Part shown: positions 1 through 10,001 of the stretch, piece after piece
Numbering within the stretch: position 1 is the first letter of the stretch
How the letters are laid out: every line of letters starts with the position of its first letter
Assembly (NCBI RefSeq): GCF_039904985.1
Contig: NZ_CP157005.1
Coordinates: 3,057,501-3,121,500 of the forward strand
Length of the DNA stretch: 64,000 nucleotides
Direction: 5' to 3'
From: Methylomonas sp. AM2-LC
GTDB lineage: Bacteria; Pseudomonadota; Gammaproteobacteria; Methylococcales; Methylomonadaceae
The notes under the pieces: model-generated
Told to the model about the DNA's origin: nothing
Seen by the model: the letters and a program-made list of their open reading frames with translations, nothing else
Databases searched by the model: none
Made by a program: the position numbers and the translations under genes

Positions 1-132
1 AGAACTCAACAACATAAATTGCTATTTTTTCAGCTCAACATAGCTGTTCTGTGATTAATCATTGCAGAGGGCTATTACTTATATTGAGAATACTCTTTCA
101 ATATGCAAACCACTCTCTTAAGGGTAATTGAA

Positions 133-1704
133 ATGAAAAACAGCATTTTATGTCTTAAATGGCTTTTTGTACTGTGCGCCGAATTATCTATAACAACCCC
201 CAGTTTTGCTCAACAACTTTTATCCGGCGTTGGGGGAGGAATATCCCAGCCACCATCGGGTGGATATGTGTACGCACCCGTTCCAGAGAAAGCGCCAAGT
301 CAAGTCAATGTCACTATGGCAACATCAAACTCGCTAACCTTGTCATGGCAAGAGTCAGGTACGAACACCTATACAACGCTATACCGCCAAGTCTACGATC
401 TGGATGGTAACCCATCAGGATCGCCAAAGGTTATCGCCACCTTCCAGTCGTTGCCTACTGGGACCATGACCTACACAGATTCGGGTGTTCAACGCATGCG
501 CCCTCTTCCGCCAACAGGGCTAACCCCAGATCGTGAATACGGTTATTATGTCGTAGAACAGTTTGGCAACACGTGTGAGGTGACTCATGGCGGCTATACC
601 TGTGCGCAATCACCTTGGGCCTTCGGATTCACCAAAAGCGCCTATTTGTTTCCAGCAAAACTTATTCAGCTGCGCCTGCAACTATCCACCGCGTCTTACG
701 CAGGTGCACCCAACGAGCACGTAGTGGTCAGTTTGGGTCATGGCAATAATACTTGGCTCAACTCAACAAAAGCTGATTTCACAGTTGGCTCCAATATCAA
801 ATACAACCTCGATACCCACAATATTTCTCAGCAATCGGATATCCAGTACCTGACAATCTCAACGCCAGACAACAATGCCTTTTGCGTCAACGCATACGAG
901 CTTCTGGTTGACAATCGAACCATCTACTCCCATTCGTTCGGCAGCAATGGCGTGACATGCCAAAAGGTTTCCTCCTCCGCACCGATAGAGGTGTCCTTCG
1001 CTCAACTTCGTTCAAGTGCAGACTGGCAAAACTTCTTACCACCCGATATCAATCCACAAAATGTTGGTCAATTAGAACGATTAGGCATACTCCCACCCCA
1101 CACACCAATCTATTTTGGCGGTTACCGTGCAAAGGAGCTCATCTCGCTTCTTGATGGTACCGTTGGTAGTCAACTCAGAAATCCGGCAAATAATAGAGGA
1201 GACAACGCAGGGCTACAGGGAATCCCTACCACGACAAAGCGTATCGACGCGACACATCTCGCTGTACAACAATATATTACGGGTATCGACGCTGGCTGGG
1301 GACTCAGCGTGTCGGCAAGTCCAACCTACAACCTAGTTATTCATAATAAAGATGCCCTTTGCTGCACTGCCGGAGACCAGATGTGCGCCGCGACTCCACC
1401 CTCATGTATTAAGATAGAAAATGTCTCGCCTAATGCAAGTGTCGATGGATTACTGACCGATATTCCTTGGCTACCTAGCCTAGTTATCGAAATTATCGGC
1501 AGCGTATTGGCGGATAACCATCTTAGCGATTCTTTCAGTTCAATGTCGCAGGTATTGAGTAATGCACCCACGCTAGGTGGATTTTCAACCGGCTATTGTT
1601 TCCCAACTGAGGATTCCTCTGCTCTTAGTATTTTAGCCAAATCGCTCGGACAAACCAACAACGAAGGCTTCGGCGTTGGCAGCTTAACGGTTTGCATCCA
1701 ATAA
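133..1704 (+). CDS. secreted protein, possible Fn3-like and PLAT-like domains
   Basis: A 523-residue protein of unknown function that is probably exported. The ATG at 133 is preferred over one at 103: it has AAGGG about 8 bases upstream and gives a clean signal peptide with a hydrophobic core, ending near SFA-QQ. A short Gly/Pro-rich linker follows. Residues about 40-170 look like a fibronectin type III domain (SLTLSW, later LTPDREYGYYV). Residues about 175-280 have a hydrophobic/strand pattern reminiscent of PLAT/LH2 lipid- or protein-binding domains (VVVSLG, then DIQYLTI). Several cysteines in the C-terminal part suggest disulphides formed outside the cytoplasm. The gene stands alone on the plus strand, facing uvrA. 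The domain calls are inferences from pattern only; no enzymatic motif is visible. Confidence 0.6.
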   Translation: MKNSILCLKWLFVLCAELSITTPSFAQQLLSGVGGGISQPPSGGYVYAPVPEKAPSQVNVTMATSNSLTLSWQESGTNTYTTLYRQVYDLDGNPSGSPKVIATFQSLPTGTMTYTDSGVQRMRPLPPTGLTPDREYGYYVVEQFGNTCEVTHGGYTCAQSPWAFGFTKSAYLFPAKLIQLRLQLSTASYAGAPNEHVVVSLGHGNNTWLNSTKADFTVGSNIKYNLDTHNISQQSDIQYLTISTPDNNAFCVNAYELLVDNRTIYSHSFGSNGVTCQKVSSSAPIEVSFAQLRSSADWQNFLPPDINPQNVGQLERLGILPPHTPIYFGGYRAKELISLLDGTVGSQLRNPANNRGDNAGLQGIPTTTKRIDATHLAVQQYITGIDAGWGLSVSASPTYNLVIHNKDALCCTAGDQMCAATPPSCIKIENVSPNASVDGLLTDIPWLPSLVIEIIGSVLADNHLSDSFSSMSQVLSNAPTLGGFSTGYCFPTEDSSALSILAKSLGQTNNEGFGVGSLTVCIQ

Positions 1705-1748
1705 ACGTGCATGCAGTTTTCTTATAACTATAATCAAGGACATAACAT

Positions 1749-1771
1749 GGCAGCATCTATAGGGTGCTGCC
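1749..1771. terminator. weak hairpin between convergent genes
   Basis: GGCAGCA and TGCTGCC form a 7-bp stem about 45 bases after the stop of the secreted-protein gene and in front of the convergent uvrA end. There is no T-run, so this is only a possible terminator or pause. Confidence 0.3.
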
Positions 1772-1876
1772 AACTCACTGATCGCAAGCTTTGTACTTCA
1801 CATGACTTCGCAGATGTGCTTAACAAGCCGAAGTGCATCTTCCGTTAATTTTTGAAGAACAAAAATCCAAGTTACG

Positions 1877-4690
1877 CTAAAAAAACCTCTTCAAATATTC
1901 CCCAGTATGCGATCCAGCATGCTTGGCTATCTGTTTTGGCGTACCTTCTGCCACCAGGGTACCACCGTTATTACCGCCCTCTGGACCCATATCGATTATC
2001 CAGTCTGCGGTTTTAATCACATCCAGATTATGTTCGATAATAATCACCGTATTGCCGTGATCACGCAGGGTGTGCAAGACCGCTAATAGTTGTTTAATAT
2101 CCTGAAAATGCAGGCCGGTGGTGGGTTCGTCCAGTATGTAAAGCGTAGTACCGGTATCGCGTTTTGACAGTTCTTTGGCTAGTTTTACCCGCTGCGCTTC
2201 GCCACCTGACAGGGTAACGGCGTTTTGTCCCAGGGTAATATAACTTAAGCCCACGTCCAGCAAGGTTTGCAGCTTGCGAGCCAATACGGGCACCGCAGAA
2301 AAAAACTGTAAGGCATCTTCTACCGTCATTTCCAGCACTTCGTGGATCGTTTTACCTTTATAGCGGACTTCCAAGGTTTCGCGGTTATATCGTTTACCGT
2401 GGCAATTATCACAAGGCACAAATATATCGGCCAGAAAATGCATTTCTACTTTAATTACACCATCACCCGCACAGGCTTCGCAGCGCCCACCTTTAACGTT
2501 AAAACTAAAGCGACCCGGTGTGTAGCCGCGTGAGCGGGCTTCTGGCGTAGCCGCAAACAATTCGCGCACCGGTGTAAATATGCCAGTATAGGTGGCGGGG
2601 TTAGAGCGTGGGGTGCGCCCTATCGGGCTTTGATCTATATCCACCACTTTATCAAACTGATCCAACCCTTCTATAGCAGCACAGGGTGCGGGAATGCAGC
2701 CTGCACCATTGATCAAACGCGCCGCATGGCAATATAAGGTGTCATTAACCAGAGTAGATTTGCCGGAACCGGAAACCCCTGTCACACAGGTTAGCAAGCC
2801 AACAGGGAAACTGACAGTCACATTTTTTAAATTGTTGCCGTGCGCGTTTTTAATGGTGATCAGTTTGGCTTTATTGCGTGGGGTCAACTTGGCAGGCATG
2901 TCAATTTTTAAAGCACCCGACAAGTATTGTCCGGTTAACGAGGCTGGGTTAGCCATAATTTGCTCTGGTGAGCCTTGCGCGACAATTTGCCCGCCGTGTA
3001 CACCCGCACCTGGGCCAATATCGACTACATATTGCGCTGCGCGGATGGCATCTTCATCGTGTTCTACCACGATAACGGTATTGCCTAAATCGCGCAAATG
3101 AAACAGGGTGTTTAACAGGCGTTGGTTGTCGCGCTGGTGCAAGCCTATGGAAGGCTCGTCTAACACGTACATAACGCCGACCAAACCAGCACCAATTTGG
3201 CTGGCAAGACGGATACGCTGAGCTTCACCGCCGGATAAGGTATCGGCACTGCGATCCAGGGTTAAATAATCCAACCCCACGTTGACTAAAAACTCCAAAC
3301 GTTCTTTAATTTCTTTATTAATTTTAGCGGCAATTTCACCACGATGGCCGGGAATGAGCAGTTGGGTAAAAAACTCTAAAGCTTGTTTAATCGGCAGCCG
3401 TGTTAGCTGGTGTAACGGTTGTTCTGCCACAAACACATTGCGAGCAGCTACATTAAGCCGGGCACCCGCGCACACCGTGCAAGTCTGTTGCGCCAAATAC
3501 TTTGCCAGTTCGTCACGTACAGATTGCGAATCAGTTTCGTGATAGCGGCGTTCCATATTGGCAATAATACCTTCAAAGGCATATTTACTGTGTTTGTGTT
3601 TACCATTGCCTATGTTTAACACAAACTCTATAACTTCAGTACCACTGCCGAATAAAATGACCGCCTGTATGGCTTTGGGTAATTCCGCAAACGGTGTTTC
3701 TGTATCAAAGCCATAATGCTTGGCAAGCGCGCAGATAATCTGAAAATAATAAGCGTTGCGTTTATCCCATCCACGCACTGCACCTGCTGATAGACTTAAT
3801 TGTTCGTTATGTACCACCAGTTGCGGATCAAAATGTTGGCGTACCCCCAAACCATCGCAACTGGGACATGCACCTTTAGGGTTGTTAAAGGAAAAGATGC
3901 GCGGTTCCAGTTCGCTGATGCTATACCCACATTCTGTACAGGCATATCGTTCAGAGAAAACCATTTGTTTGTCACTATCCAAACTGGCGGCAATCGCCAG
4001 ACCATCAGCCAGCCTTAAGGCAGTTTCAAATGACTCTGCCAGTCGTAAGCTCATGTCGTCTCTGATTTTAAAACGATCAACAATGACTTCTATACTGTGC
4101 TTCTTTTTTAAATCCAGTTTAGGTGGTTCGTCCAGTTCGTAGACTTCGCCATCGATACGCGCACGTAAAAAGCCTTGCGCACGTAAATCGCCCAATAGCG
4201 ATACGTATTCACCTTTACGAGCATTCACCACCGGGGCCAGTAACATCCAGCGTTCGCCCTCGGTTTGTGCCAGCACTTGATCGACCATTTGGCTAATGGT
4301 TTGTGCTTCCAGAGAAATACCATGCTCAGGGCAGCGGGGTGTACCCACTCGGGCATACAACAAACGTAAATAGTCGTATATTTCGGTAATAGTACCTACC
4401 GTAGAACGGGGATTATGCGAGGTGGACTTTTGCTCAATGGAGATAGCAGGCGATAAGCCTTCAATATGATCAACATCGGGTTTTTCCATCATGGATAAAA
4501 ATTGCCGAGCATACGCAGACAGTGATTCCACATAGCGGCGCTGGCCTTCGGCATAGATGGTATCAAAGGCTAAAGACGATTTCCCAGAACCGGATAAGCC
4601 GGTAATCACAATGAGTTGATCTCTGGGCAAATCTAGATCAATATTTTTTAAATTATGCGTACGAGCGCCACGTATACTGATGGTATCCAC
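1877..4690 (-). CDS. uvrA: UvrABC excinuclease subunit A
   Basis: DNA damage recognition subunit of nucleotide excision repair; it forms a dimer that scans DNA with UvrB. The 937 residues match the family's usual length of about 940. The N-terminal Walker A is GLSGSGKSS (residues 31-39). A zinc-binding CTECGY...CPSC pair lies near residue 250. ABC signature [12 protein letters not shown] and Walker [10 protein letters not shown] follow, then the second Walker [10 protein letters not shown], the second zinc module (CEAC...CDNC), signature [12 protein letters not shown] and LDEPTTGLH. The start is GTG: an in-frame TAA lies immediately upstream, so no longer form is possible. I looked for a LexA box in the 170 bases upstream and did not find a correctly spaced CTG-N10-CAG, so SOS control is not shown. 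Confidence 0.98.
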   Translation of the reverse strand: MDTISIRGARTHNLKNIDLDLPRDQLIVITGLSGSGKSSLAFDTIYAEGQRRYVESLSAYARQFLSMMEKPDVDHIEGLSPAISIEQKSTSHNPRSTVGTITEIYDYLRLLYARVGTPRCPEHGISLEAQTISQMVDQVLAQTEGERWMLLAPVVNARKGEYVSLLGDLRAQGFLRARIDGEVYELDEPPKLDLKKKHSIEVIVDRFKIRDDMSLRLAESFETALRLADGLAIAASLDSDKQMVFSERYACTECGYSISELEPRIFSFNNPKGACPSCDGLGVRQHFDPQLVVHNEQLSLSAGAVRGWDKRNAYYFQIICALAKHYGFDTETPFAELPKAIQAVILFGSGTEVIEFVLNIGNGKHKHSKYAFEGIIANMERRYHETDSQSVRDELAKYLAQQTCTVCAGARLNVAARNVFVAEQPLHQLTRLPIKQALEFFTQLLIPGHRGEIAAKINKEIKERLEFLVNVGLDYLTLDRSADTLSGGEAQRIRLASQIGAGLVGVMYVLDEPSIGLHQRDNQRLLNTLFHLRDLGNTVIVVEHDEDAIRAAQYVVDIGPGAGVHGGQIVAQGSPEQIMANPASLTGQYLSGALKIDMPAKLTPRNKAKLITIKNAHGNNLKNVTVSFPVGLLTCVTGVSGSGKSTLVNDTLYCHAARLINGAGCIPAPCAAIEGLDQFDKVVDIDQSPIGRTPRSNPATYTGIFTPVRELFAATPEARSRGYTPGRFSFNVKGGRCEACAGDGVIKVEMHFLADIFVPCDNCHGKRYNRETLEVRYKGKTIHEVLEMTVEDALQFFSAVPVLARKLQTLLDVGLSYITLGQNAVTLSGGEAQRVKLAKELSKRDTGTTLYILDEPTTGLHFQDIKQLLAVLHTLRDHGNTVIIIEHNLDVIKTADWIIDMGPEGGNNGGTLVAEGTPKQIAKHAGSHTGEYLKRFF

Positions 4691-4788
4691 TTAAACGGGT
4701 TTCCTGCCGGGTAAATACAGAATACTATACTTGGTTTTTTTGGCTTTGTGGCAATGATATTGGCTTAGGGTATTAAATCAAAAAAAAT

Positions 4789-4816
4789 CAAAAACCCGCA
4801 TAATGCGGGTTTTTAT
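4789..4816. terminator. bidirectional terminator
   Basis: A perfect AAAACCCGCA/TGCGGGTTTT hairpin with A-runs and T-runs on both sides. It lies 40 bases after the stop of the minus-strand PEP-CTERM gene and upstream of uvrA, so it mainly ends the PEP-CTERM transcript. Confidence 0.85.
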
Positions 4817-4858
4817 TTTTGCGCCGTCCTTGGCTACAATAACTTTAAGATTAAACGC

Positions 4859-6430
4859 TTAGCTACGTTTATTACGTTTGCCTAACCATCCTGTCAAACC
4901 TATACCTGTCAGCATCATTAACAGACTGGGTGGTAATGGCACCGCAGCAACAGCCGCCGTGGGTGCAAATGCTACACCACGAATAGCAACACCAGTTGGT
5001 GCTGTTTCTAAAACAGTGGCCACTTCATTGGCTGCGCCGGCTATCGTTTTATTTGCCAAATTATCGGTAATTTCATATAAATAACTGGTCGATAATTCAT
5101 TCAGTCCATAACTGGTGGCAAACAGCTCAACCACCTGCACGCCATTGATGGTGACAACCTCACCTGTTAACCCAAACAAACCAGTCACTCCAGGTGCGGT
5201 TGGAGTGGCGGAATTGGCATTTTTATTATCCACCAGATTTAAACCGGCAACTAGGTCATAATCTAACACCCAATTACCATTACTGGTTAATTCCCACTTT
5301 TGCAATCCGCCCTCGCCTAATCCTGCTGCACCCGCACTGCCATTTTTAGGTTGACCACTGTCAGCTACATACATGACGTTATTAGTACCGCCATTAGTGC
5401 TGGCAAAGAAATATTGCTCAGGGCTCAGATATACAAAACTACCCAAACGACTATTATTAACACCATTTTCGTTACCTGTTGTTACAGTAATGGTATCTTG
5501 AAATTTTGGGGCTCCAGTACTTGGAACCACAATAGTGTCAGTTACACCCGCTGCAGAGGTTGGCATTGCACCTGTAGCATCTTTTAAAATCGATACGTCC
5601 GCAACACTAGGATTTGTAGGAGTGGCAGTGCCTGATGGGTTGGAATCGCGTGATGCCAATAGCGTATTAGTCGTGGTAGCGGCATTAAAACTAGGTGTTT
5701 TTGCTATTTCTACAACTCGGCTATCTGTAGCGCTATATACTTGCGTTGCTGTTGTTGCACCTAAGGTAGTATAAAACACACCTTGTGTTGCCGTGTCGGT
5801 TTTAGTTGCACCCTGGCCAGCGACATAGAATGAGCTTCCATCAACGGTAGCCACACTACGTGGGTTATTGGTGTTAAATACACCGGTTAATGCAGTGCTG
5901 GTATTCACATTACCATTGGCACCTATCAGTGCCACCACACGTGATACGGTATTTAAAGGTGTTGCAACATTTTGCTGAGCAGCTGTCAAACTGGTAGTTT
6001 GGCCCAGTGCTGTAGTGCCATAAGGCGATGTTGTAGTACCTGCGTAGGAATTAAAGTTTGCAGCATTAACGCCATAACCCATTAGAGTCAGGTATTTTCC
6101 GTTAGTAGACTGTTGCAATATGCCTTCAGAAGCGGTGCCGTATTCACCCGAAATTGCCGAATTGCTGCCGTTATTGGTTTGCGCAAGGACCATACTACCG
6201 TTCAATGTAGCAGTGGTTCCATTGTTACTAAGCGCATATTGCTGCAAAGTAATAGGTGATGCTGCATCAAGAGTATTACCAGAAACAGTACTGATAACCA
6301 AATTTCCAGCTGTAAAACCAGTGGAACCTAAGTCAGCGTAGGCGGCTGATGAACAGTAGCCCAATACCAAACCGCCAGTTAAGGCTGTACGTATTGCCTG
6401 ACGTAAGTATCTATTATTATTTGAACGCAT
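4859..6430 (-). CDS. PEP-CTERM-type secreted protein
   Basis: A 523-residue protein, very rich in Thr, Ala, Asn, Gly and Ser and poor in Cys, of unknown function. It starts MRSNNNRYLRQAI, with a signal peptide ending near SSAAYA. The last 25 residues are a variant PEP-CTERM sorting signal: VPLPPS, a hydrophobic helix (LLMMLTGIGLTGWLG), then a basic tail KRNKRS. In this family the tail directs processing by an exosortase/archaeosortase-type enzyme and is linked to exopolysaccharide export. The ATG at 6430 is preferred because GGGA lies 9 bases upstream; a TTG at 6445 would absorb that ribosome site. The body may be a beta-propeller-like or beta-rich repeat, but this is not certain. No exosortase gene is in the window. 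Confidence 0.75.
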   Translation of the reverse strand: MRSNNNRYLRQAIRTALTGGLVLGYCSSAAYADLGSTGFTAGNLVISTVSGNTLDAASPITLQQYALSNNGTTATLNGSMVLAQTNNGSNSAISGEYGTASEGILQQSTNGKYLTLMGYGVNAANFNSYAGTTTSPYGTTALGQTTSLTAAQQNVATPLNTVSRVVALIGANGNVNTSTALTGVFNTNNPRSVATVDGSSFYVAGQGATKTDTATQGVFYTTLGATTATQVYSATDSRVVEIAKTPSFNAATTTNTLLASRDSNPSGTATPTNPSVADVSILKDATGAMPTSAAGVTDTIVVPSTGAPKFQDTITVTTGNENGVNNSRLGSFVYLSPEQYFFASTNGGTNNVMYVADSGQPKNGSAGAAGLGEGGLQKWELTSNGNWVLDYDLVAGLNLVDNKNANSATPTAPGVTGLFGLTGEVVTINGVQVVELFATSYGLNELSTSYLYEITDNLANKTIAGAANEVATVLETAPTGVAIRGVAFAPTAAVAAVPLPPSLLMMLTGIGLTGWLGKRNKRS

Positions 6431-6678
6431 TAAAAAATTTCCCAATTAGTAACCAAAGCATTGAATTTAAGATCATATAGCTATCCTATCGCTATAACCC
6501 ATCAACATTATCAGTTTATTGTTACAAAATAATTAATCAGATTGACGGTGCCTATTTATAAAAAAATATAGGGATACGATATATTTCACTTGCAAAATAT
6601 TTAAAGAATTCGTACCAGCTACCGCTAACTTATTGGTCGGATTTACTCTCCGACTCATTGCAATTCAAGGAGAGACTC

Positions 6679-6852
6679 ATGTCATCAATATCTGCTACAA
6701 GTCCTGTTTCAGCGAATACATACATACAGCCTGTTAAACCCGCCGTAGTGACACCGCAGCAACCGGCAACAACCCAGGTTAATTCAACTGAGGGAGATTC
6801 GGATGGCGATCATGATGGTAGCAAGGGTGGTACTATCGATACCCATGCCTAA
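6679..6852 (+). CDS. small Asp/Gly-tailed protein
   Basis: A 57-residue protein starting MSSISATSPVSAN. The start at 6679 has a strong AAGGAG 7 bases upstream. The N-terminal half is Ser/Thr/Pro/Gln-rich and probably disordered. The C-terminal half is a compact acidic motif DSDGDHDGSKGGTIDTHA that could bind calcium or another metal (EF-hand-like DxDGDxDG). I do not recognise a named family. No signal peptide or transmembrane segment is visible. It is isolated and followed by a hairpin. Confidence 0.6.
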   Translation: MSSISATSPVSANTYIQPVKPAVVTPQQPATTQVNSTEGDSDGDHDGSKGGTIDTHA

Positions 6853-7258
6853 AAATGTTTATACGGTTGGGCTTGGCAGCCCAACCATTAACACCGCTAA
6901 ACTATAATTTAAAGTATGAATAAGTAAAAACCCCATCAAATTACCCATTCCAGTCATTAAATAAATTATAGATTTAGAAAATTTAGCGTAGTCAACTTTA
7001 ATGATTGGGCTTAATAGCCCAATCTGTTTTACATATCCGCCCCCTCTTAACTTGACCCTCTGCTGCCTGACACAAAAAAGGAGTAGAATAACCCCATCGT
7101 TAGAGACAACTAAAAAAACCAGATTACCACTTTACAAGCAATGTTTGTTACTACTATGCTATTCAATAGTTATTAGCAGTTACAGATACAGTTTACAACG
7201 AGTAATTTCAGGCAACTAATCAACCTTGTTGACTTATCTTTAAGACGGAGCTTTCTTG
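6853..7258. other. intergenic region with two similar hairpins
   Basis: About 400 AT-rich bases before the export operon. It holds two hairpins with almost the same stem, GGTTGGGC/GCCCAACC (6865-6886) and GATTGGGC/GCCCAATC (7003-7024). The second is followed by TGTTTT. I see no convincing gene; the export operon's promoter must lie in its last 200 bases but no clear -35/-10 pair stands out. Confidence 0.5.
6865..6886 (+). terminator. hairpin after small protein gene
   Basis: GGTTGGGC, 6-base loop, GCCCAACC, 12 bases after the small gene's stop. No T-run follows, so termination would be weak or need a factor. Confidence 0.45.
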
Positions 7259-8278
7259 GTGAAAAAAAAACTGATTGTTGTTACTGTTCTTCTGCTTACC
7301 CTTGCAGGGTTAGCATGGTTATATCATGACTATACTAGCGTAAAAGACAATACTCTGATTCTGTATGGCAACGTTGATATTCGCGAAGTCAATCTAGGAT
7401 TTCGCGTGGCTGGCAGGCTGGCTAAGTTGAATGTGGATGAAGGCGATAAAGTTAAAAAAGGCGATGTACTCGCCACTCTGGACGACGAACCCTATCGCCA
7501 TCAAGTGGCTAACGTCACTGCTCAAGTCAAATCGCTACGCGAACGTTTAAAGTTACGCGAAACAGGAAATCGTCCGCAGGAAATTGCGCAAGCCAAATCT
7601 CTGGTACATGAGCGCGAAGCCACCGCCAATAATGCCAAACTTTTATTAGCACGTTCCGAACAGACATTGCAAATCAAAGGTATCTCCACTCAGGATCGGG
7701 ATAACGCAGAAACCAACTACCATGAAGCCGAAGCGCGTCTCACTTCCGCACGGGAAAATTTAGGCTTGTTAGAAGCGGGATATCGGAGTGAAGACAAAGC
7801 CCAGGCCAAAGCTGATCTGGAACAGGCCGAAGCCAGCTTGGCCAATGCCTTACTGCAAGTTAAAGATAGTGTACTCAGCGCGCCCGATGCGGGCATAATT
7901 TTAACTCGTGCGCAGGAAGCAGGTGCCATCTTACAGGCAGGTAATACTGTTTTTACTCTATCCTTACAAAACCCTGTGTGGGTGAGGGCCTATGTACACG
8001 AACCCGATCTGGGACGCATACATCCGGGCTCTCAGGTCCATATATATAGCGATACCCACCAAAACCAGCCGTTTAGTGGCAAGATTGGTTTTATATCCCC
8101 GCGCGCAGAATTTACCCCTAAAACCGTAGAGACTACGCAATTGCGTACTTCCCTGGTCTACCGTTTGCGTATAGTGGTGGAACATCCAGATGAAACTTTG
8201 CGGCAAGGCATGCCAGTGACTATTAAGCTCGCTGATGAAAATTCGCATGTTGCAAACTCAGAGATTACGCATGAGTGA
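7259..8278 (+). CDS. HlyD-family periplasmic adaptor (YbhG-like)
   Basis: Membrane fusion protein of a tripartite ABC exporter, linking the inner-membrane transporter to the outer-membrane channel. 339 residues: an N-terminal membrane anchor (LIVVTVLLLTLAGLAWLY), a first half-lipoyl/barrel segment (VDIREVNLGFRVAGRLAKL, DEGDKVKKGDVLATLDD), a long coiled-coil hairpin (about 85-200, rich in Ala/Glu/Lys/Arg), then the second lipoyl half (LSAPDAGIILTRAQEAG) and beta-barrel. It is closest in style to E. coli YbhG. The GTG at 7259 is chosen because GGAG ends 8 bases before it; a TTG directly in front is the alternative. Its end overlaps the ATPase gene by 8 bases, so translation is probably coupled. 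Confidence 0.9.
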   Translation: MKKKLIVVTVLLLTLAGLAWLYHDYTSVKDNTLILYGNVDIREVNLGFRVAGRLAKLNVDEGDKVKKGDVLATLDDEPYRHQVANVTAQVKSLRERLKLRETGNRPQEIAQAKSLVHEREATANNAKLLLARSEQTLQIKGISTQDRDNAETNYHEAEARLTSARENLGLLEAGYRSEDKAQAKADLEQAEASLANALLQVKDSVLSAPDAGIILTRAQEAGAILQAGNTVFTLSLQNPVWVRAYVHEPDLGRIHPGSQVHIYSDTHQNQPFSGKIGFISPRAEFTPKTVETTQLRTSLVYRLRIVVEHPDETLRQGMPVTIKLADENSHVANSEITHE

Positions 8279-10001
8279 CGCACTAGTCAGTGTAAATAAT
8301 GTACAAAAGATCTTTAAAGGGGCAACAAAACCAGCCTTAAACAATATTTCAGCAACCTTAACACCGGGTTGCATTACCGGCTTAGTTGGGCCAGACGGTG
8401 CTGGTAAAACGACTCTAATTCGTCTATTGGCTGGATTAATGGCACCCAGTGCCGGACAGATTAGTATAGATGGACTGGACCCCATTAAAGATGCCGTAAA
8501 ATTAAGAGAGTTTATTGGCTATATGCCGCAAAAATTTGGTCTTTACGAAGACTTATCGGTATTGGAAAATCTGCAACTACATGCCGATTTGCGCGGTGTG
8601 ATCGGCGAAGAATGCACCGCAACCTTTAAACGCCTGCTGGATTTTACTGATTTAACCCGCTTCAGTAGCCGTTATGCCGGTAAATTATCAGGTGGAATGA
8701 AGCAAAAACTGGGGCTTGCTTGTGCCTTAATCGGCAAACCGCGTCTTTTGTTACTGGATGAACCGGGCGTGGGTGTGGATCCTATTTCCCGGCGCGAATT
8801 ATGGAAGATGGTGCATGTGCTGATTGAACAAGGTATTACCGTGGTGTGGAGTACCGCTTATCTTGACGAAGCCGAGTTATGTGATGAAGTGTTGTTATTG
8901 AACGAAGGTCAACTGCTGTTTTACGGTAAACCACAAGTAATGACGCAACGTATAGAGGGGCGCAGCTTGCAAATTCGGCACATCAGCGGCAATCGCCGCC
9001 AATTGCTGGCACGCACCTTACGCTGCCCAGAAGTGATGGATGGTGTCATCCAGGGCCACAATATCAGACTGGTATTACGTGCAGATGCACAAGCTCCCGA
9101 TCTGCAAGTGCTAAACGCTGGTGCTGCAGCAGAAATTATTCATGTAGCACCGCGCTTTGAAGATGCATTTATTGAAGCTCTCGGCGGTGGACCAGGTGGC
9201 GATTCTGTACTTGCGGAGCGCTTAAAAGCCATTACAGGAAATACGGATACCGTGGTTGAAGCTGTCGAACTTACCAAAAAATTTGCAGACTTTACTGCCA
9301 CTGATCATGTCAATTTTGCTGTTAAACGTGGCGAAATTTTTGGCTTGTTAGGACCGAACGGCGCAGGCAAATCCACCACCTTTAGAATGATGTGCGGCTT
9401 ACTGGCACCCACATCAGGTACGGCACGCGTAATGGGCATAGACCTTAAATCCTCCGGCAGTCTGGCTAGGCAAAAATTGGGATATATGGCCCAGAAATTT
9501 TCTCTGTATGGCGGTTTGTCGGTTAAGCAAAACCTGTCATTCTTTTCGGGCATATACGGATTACGCGGCGAACAACAGCATAAAGTCATGCAGGCCATGA
9601 TTGAGGTATTCAAGTTGCAACCGTTTCTTGATACGACACCGGATGCGCTTTCTCTCGGTTTTAAACAACGGTTGGCCTTGGCGTGTGCGGTCATGCACGA
9701 GCCGCCAATATTATTTTTGGATGAACCCACTTCAGGTGTTGATCCAGTCACGCGTCGTGAGTTCTGGACACATATCAATGGTGTAGTCGAAAAAGGTGTC
9801 ACGGTCATGGTCACCACCCATTTTATGGATGAAGCTGAATATTGCGACCGTATTGCCCTGGTGTATCGGGGACGCATTATCGCTGCAGGCACACCAGATG
9901 AGCTAAAAGCACAAGTCGCTACCAGCCAAGCGCCCGATCCCAGCATGGAAGATGCATTTATTAGTCTGGTGCAGCACCAGGATGAAGAGACATCGGCATG
10001 A
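8271..10001 (+). CDS. double ABC-type ATPase of export system (YbhF-like)
   Basis: Energises the ABC-2 exporter in the cytoplasm. 576 residues hold two complete nucleotide-binding domains in tandem. Domain 1: Walker A GPDGAGKTT (40-48), signature LSGGMKQ, Walker B LLLDEPGVG. Domain 2 (from about 315): Walker A GPNGAGKST, Walker B LFLDEPTSGVDP and switch histidine in VTTHF. The second signature motif is degenerate (LSLGFKQR instead of LSGGxxQ), so one composite ATP site may be weak. The ATG at 8271 overlaps the adaptor stop; an in-frame ATG at 8235 would reach deep into the previous gene and is less likely. The fused layout matches YbhF. Confidence 0.92.
   Translation: MSDALVSVNNVQKIFKGATKPALNNISATLTPGCITGLVGPDGAGKTTLIRLLAGLMAPSAGQISIDGLDPIKDAVKLREFIGYMPQKFGLYEDLSVLENLQLHADLRGVIGEECTATFKRLLDFTDLTRFSSRYAGKLSGGMKQKLGLACALIGKPRLLLLDEPGVGVDPISRRELWKMVHVLIEQGITVVWSTAYLDEAELCDEVLLLNEGQLLFYGKPQVMTQRIEGRSLQIRHISGNRRQLLARTLRCPEVMDGVIQGHNIRLVLRADAQAPDLQVLNAGAAAEIIHVAPRFEDAFIEALGGGPGGDSVLAERLKAITGNTDTVVEAVELTKKFADFTATDHVNFAVKRGEIFGLLGPNGAGKSTTFRMMCGLLAPTSGTARVMGIDLKSSGSLARQKLGYMAQKFSLYGGLSVKQNLSFFSGIYGLRGEQQHKVMQAMIEVFKLQPFLDTTPDALSLGFKQRLALACAVMHEPPILFLDEPTSGVDPVTRREFWTHINGVVEKGVTVMVTTHFMDEAEYCDRIALVYRGRIIAAGTPDELKAQVATSQAPDPSMEDAFISLVQHQDEETSA

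Noticed and set aside
4691..4760. LexA box upstream of uvrA
   Set aside because: A CTG...CAG pair is present but has 11 instead of 10 bases between, and the centre is not AT-alternating.
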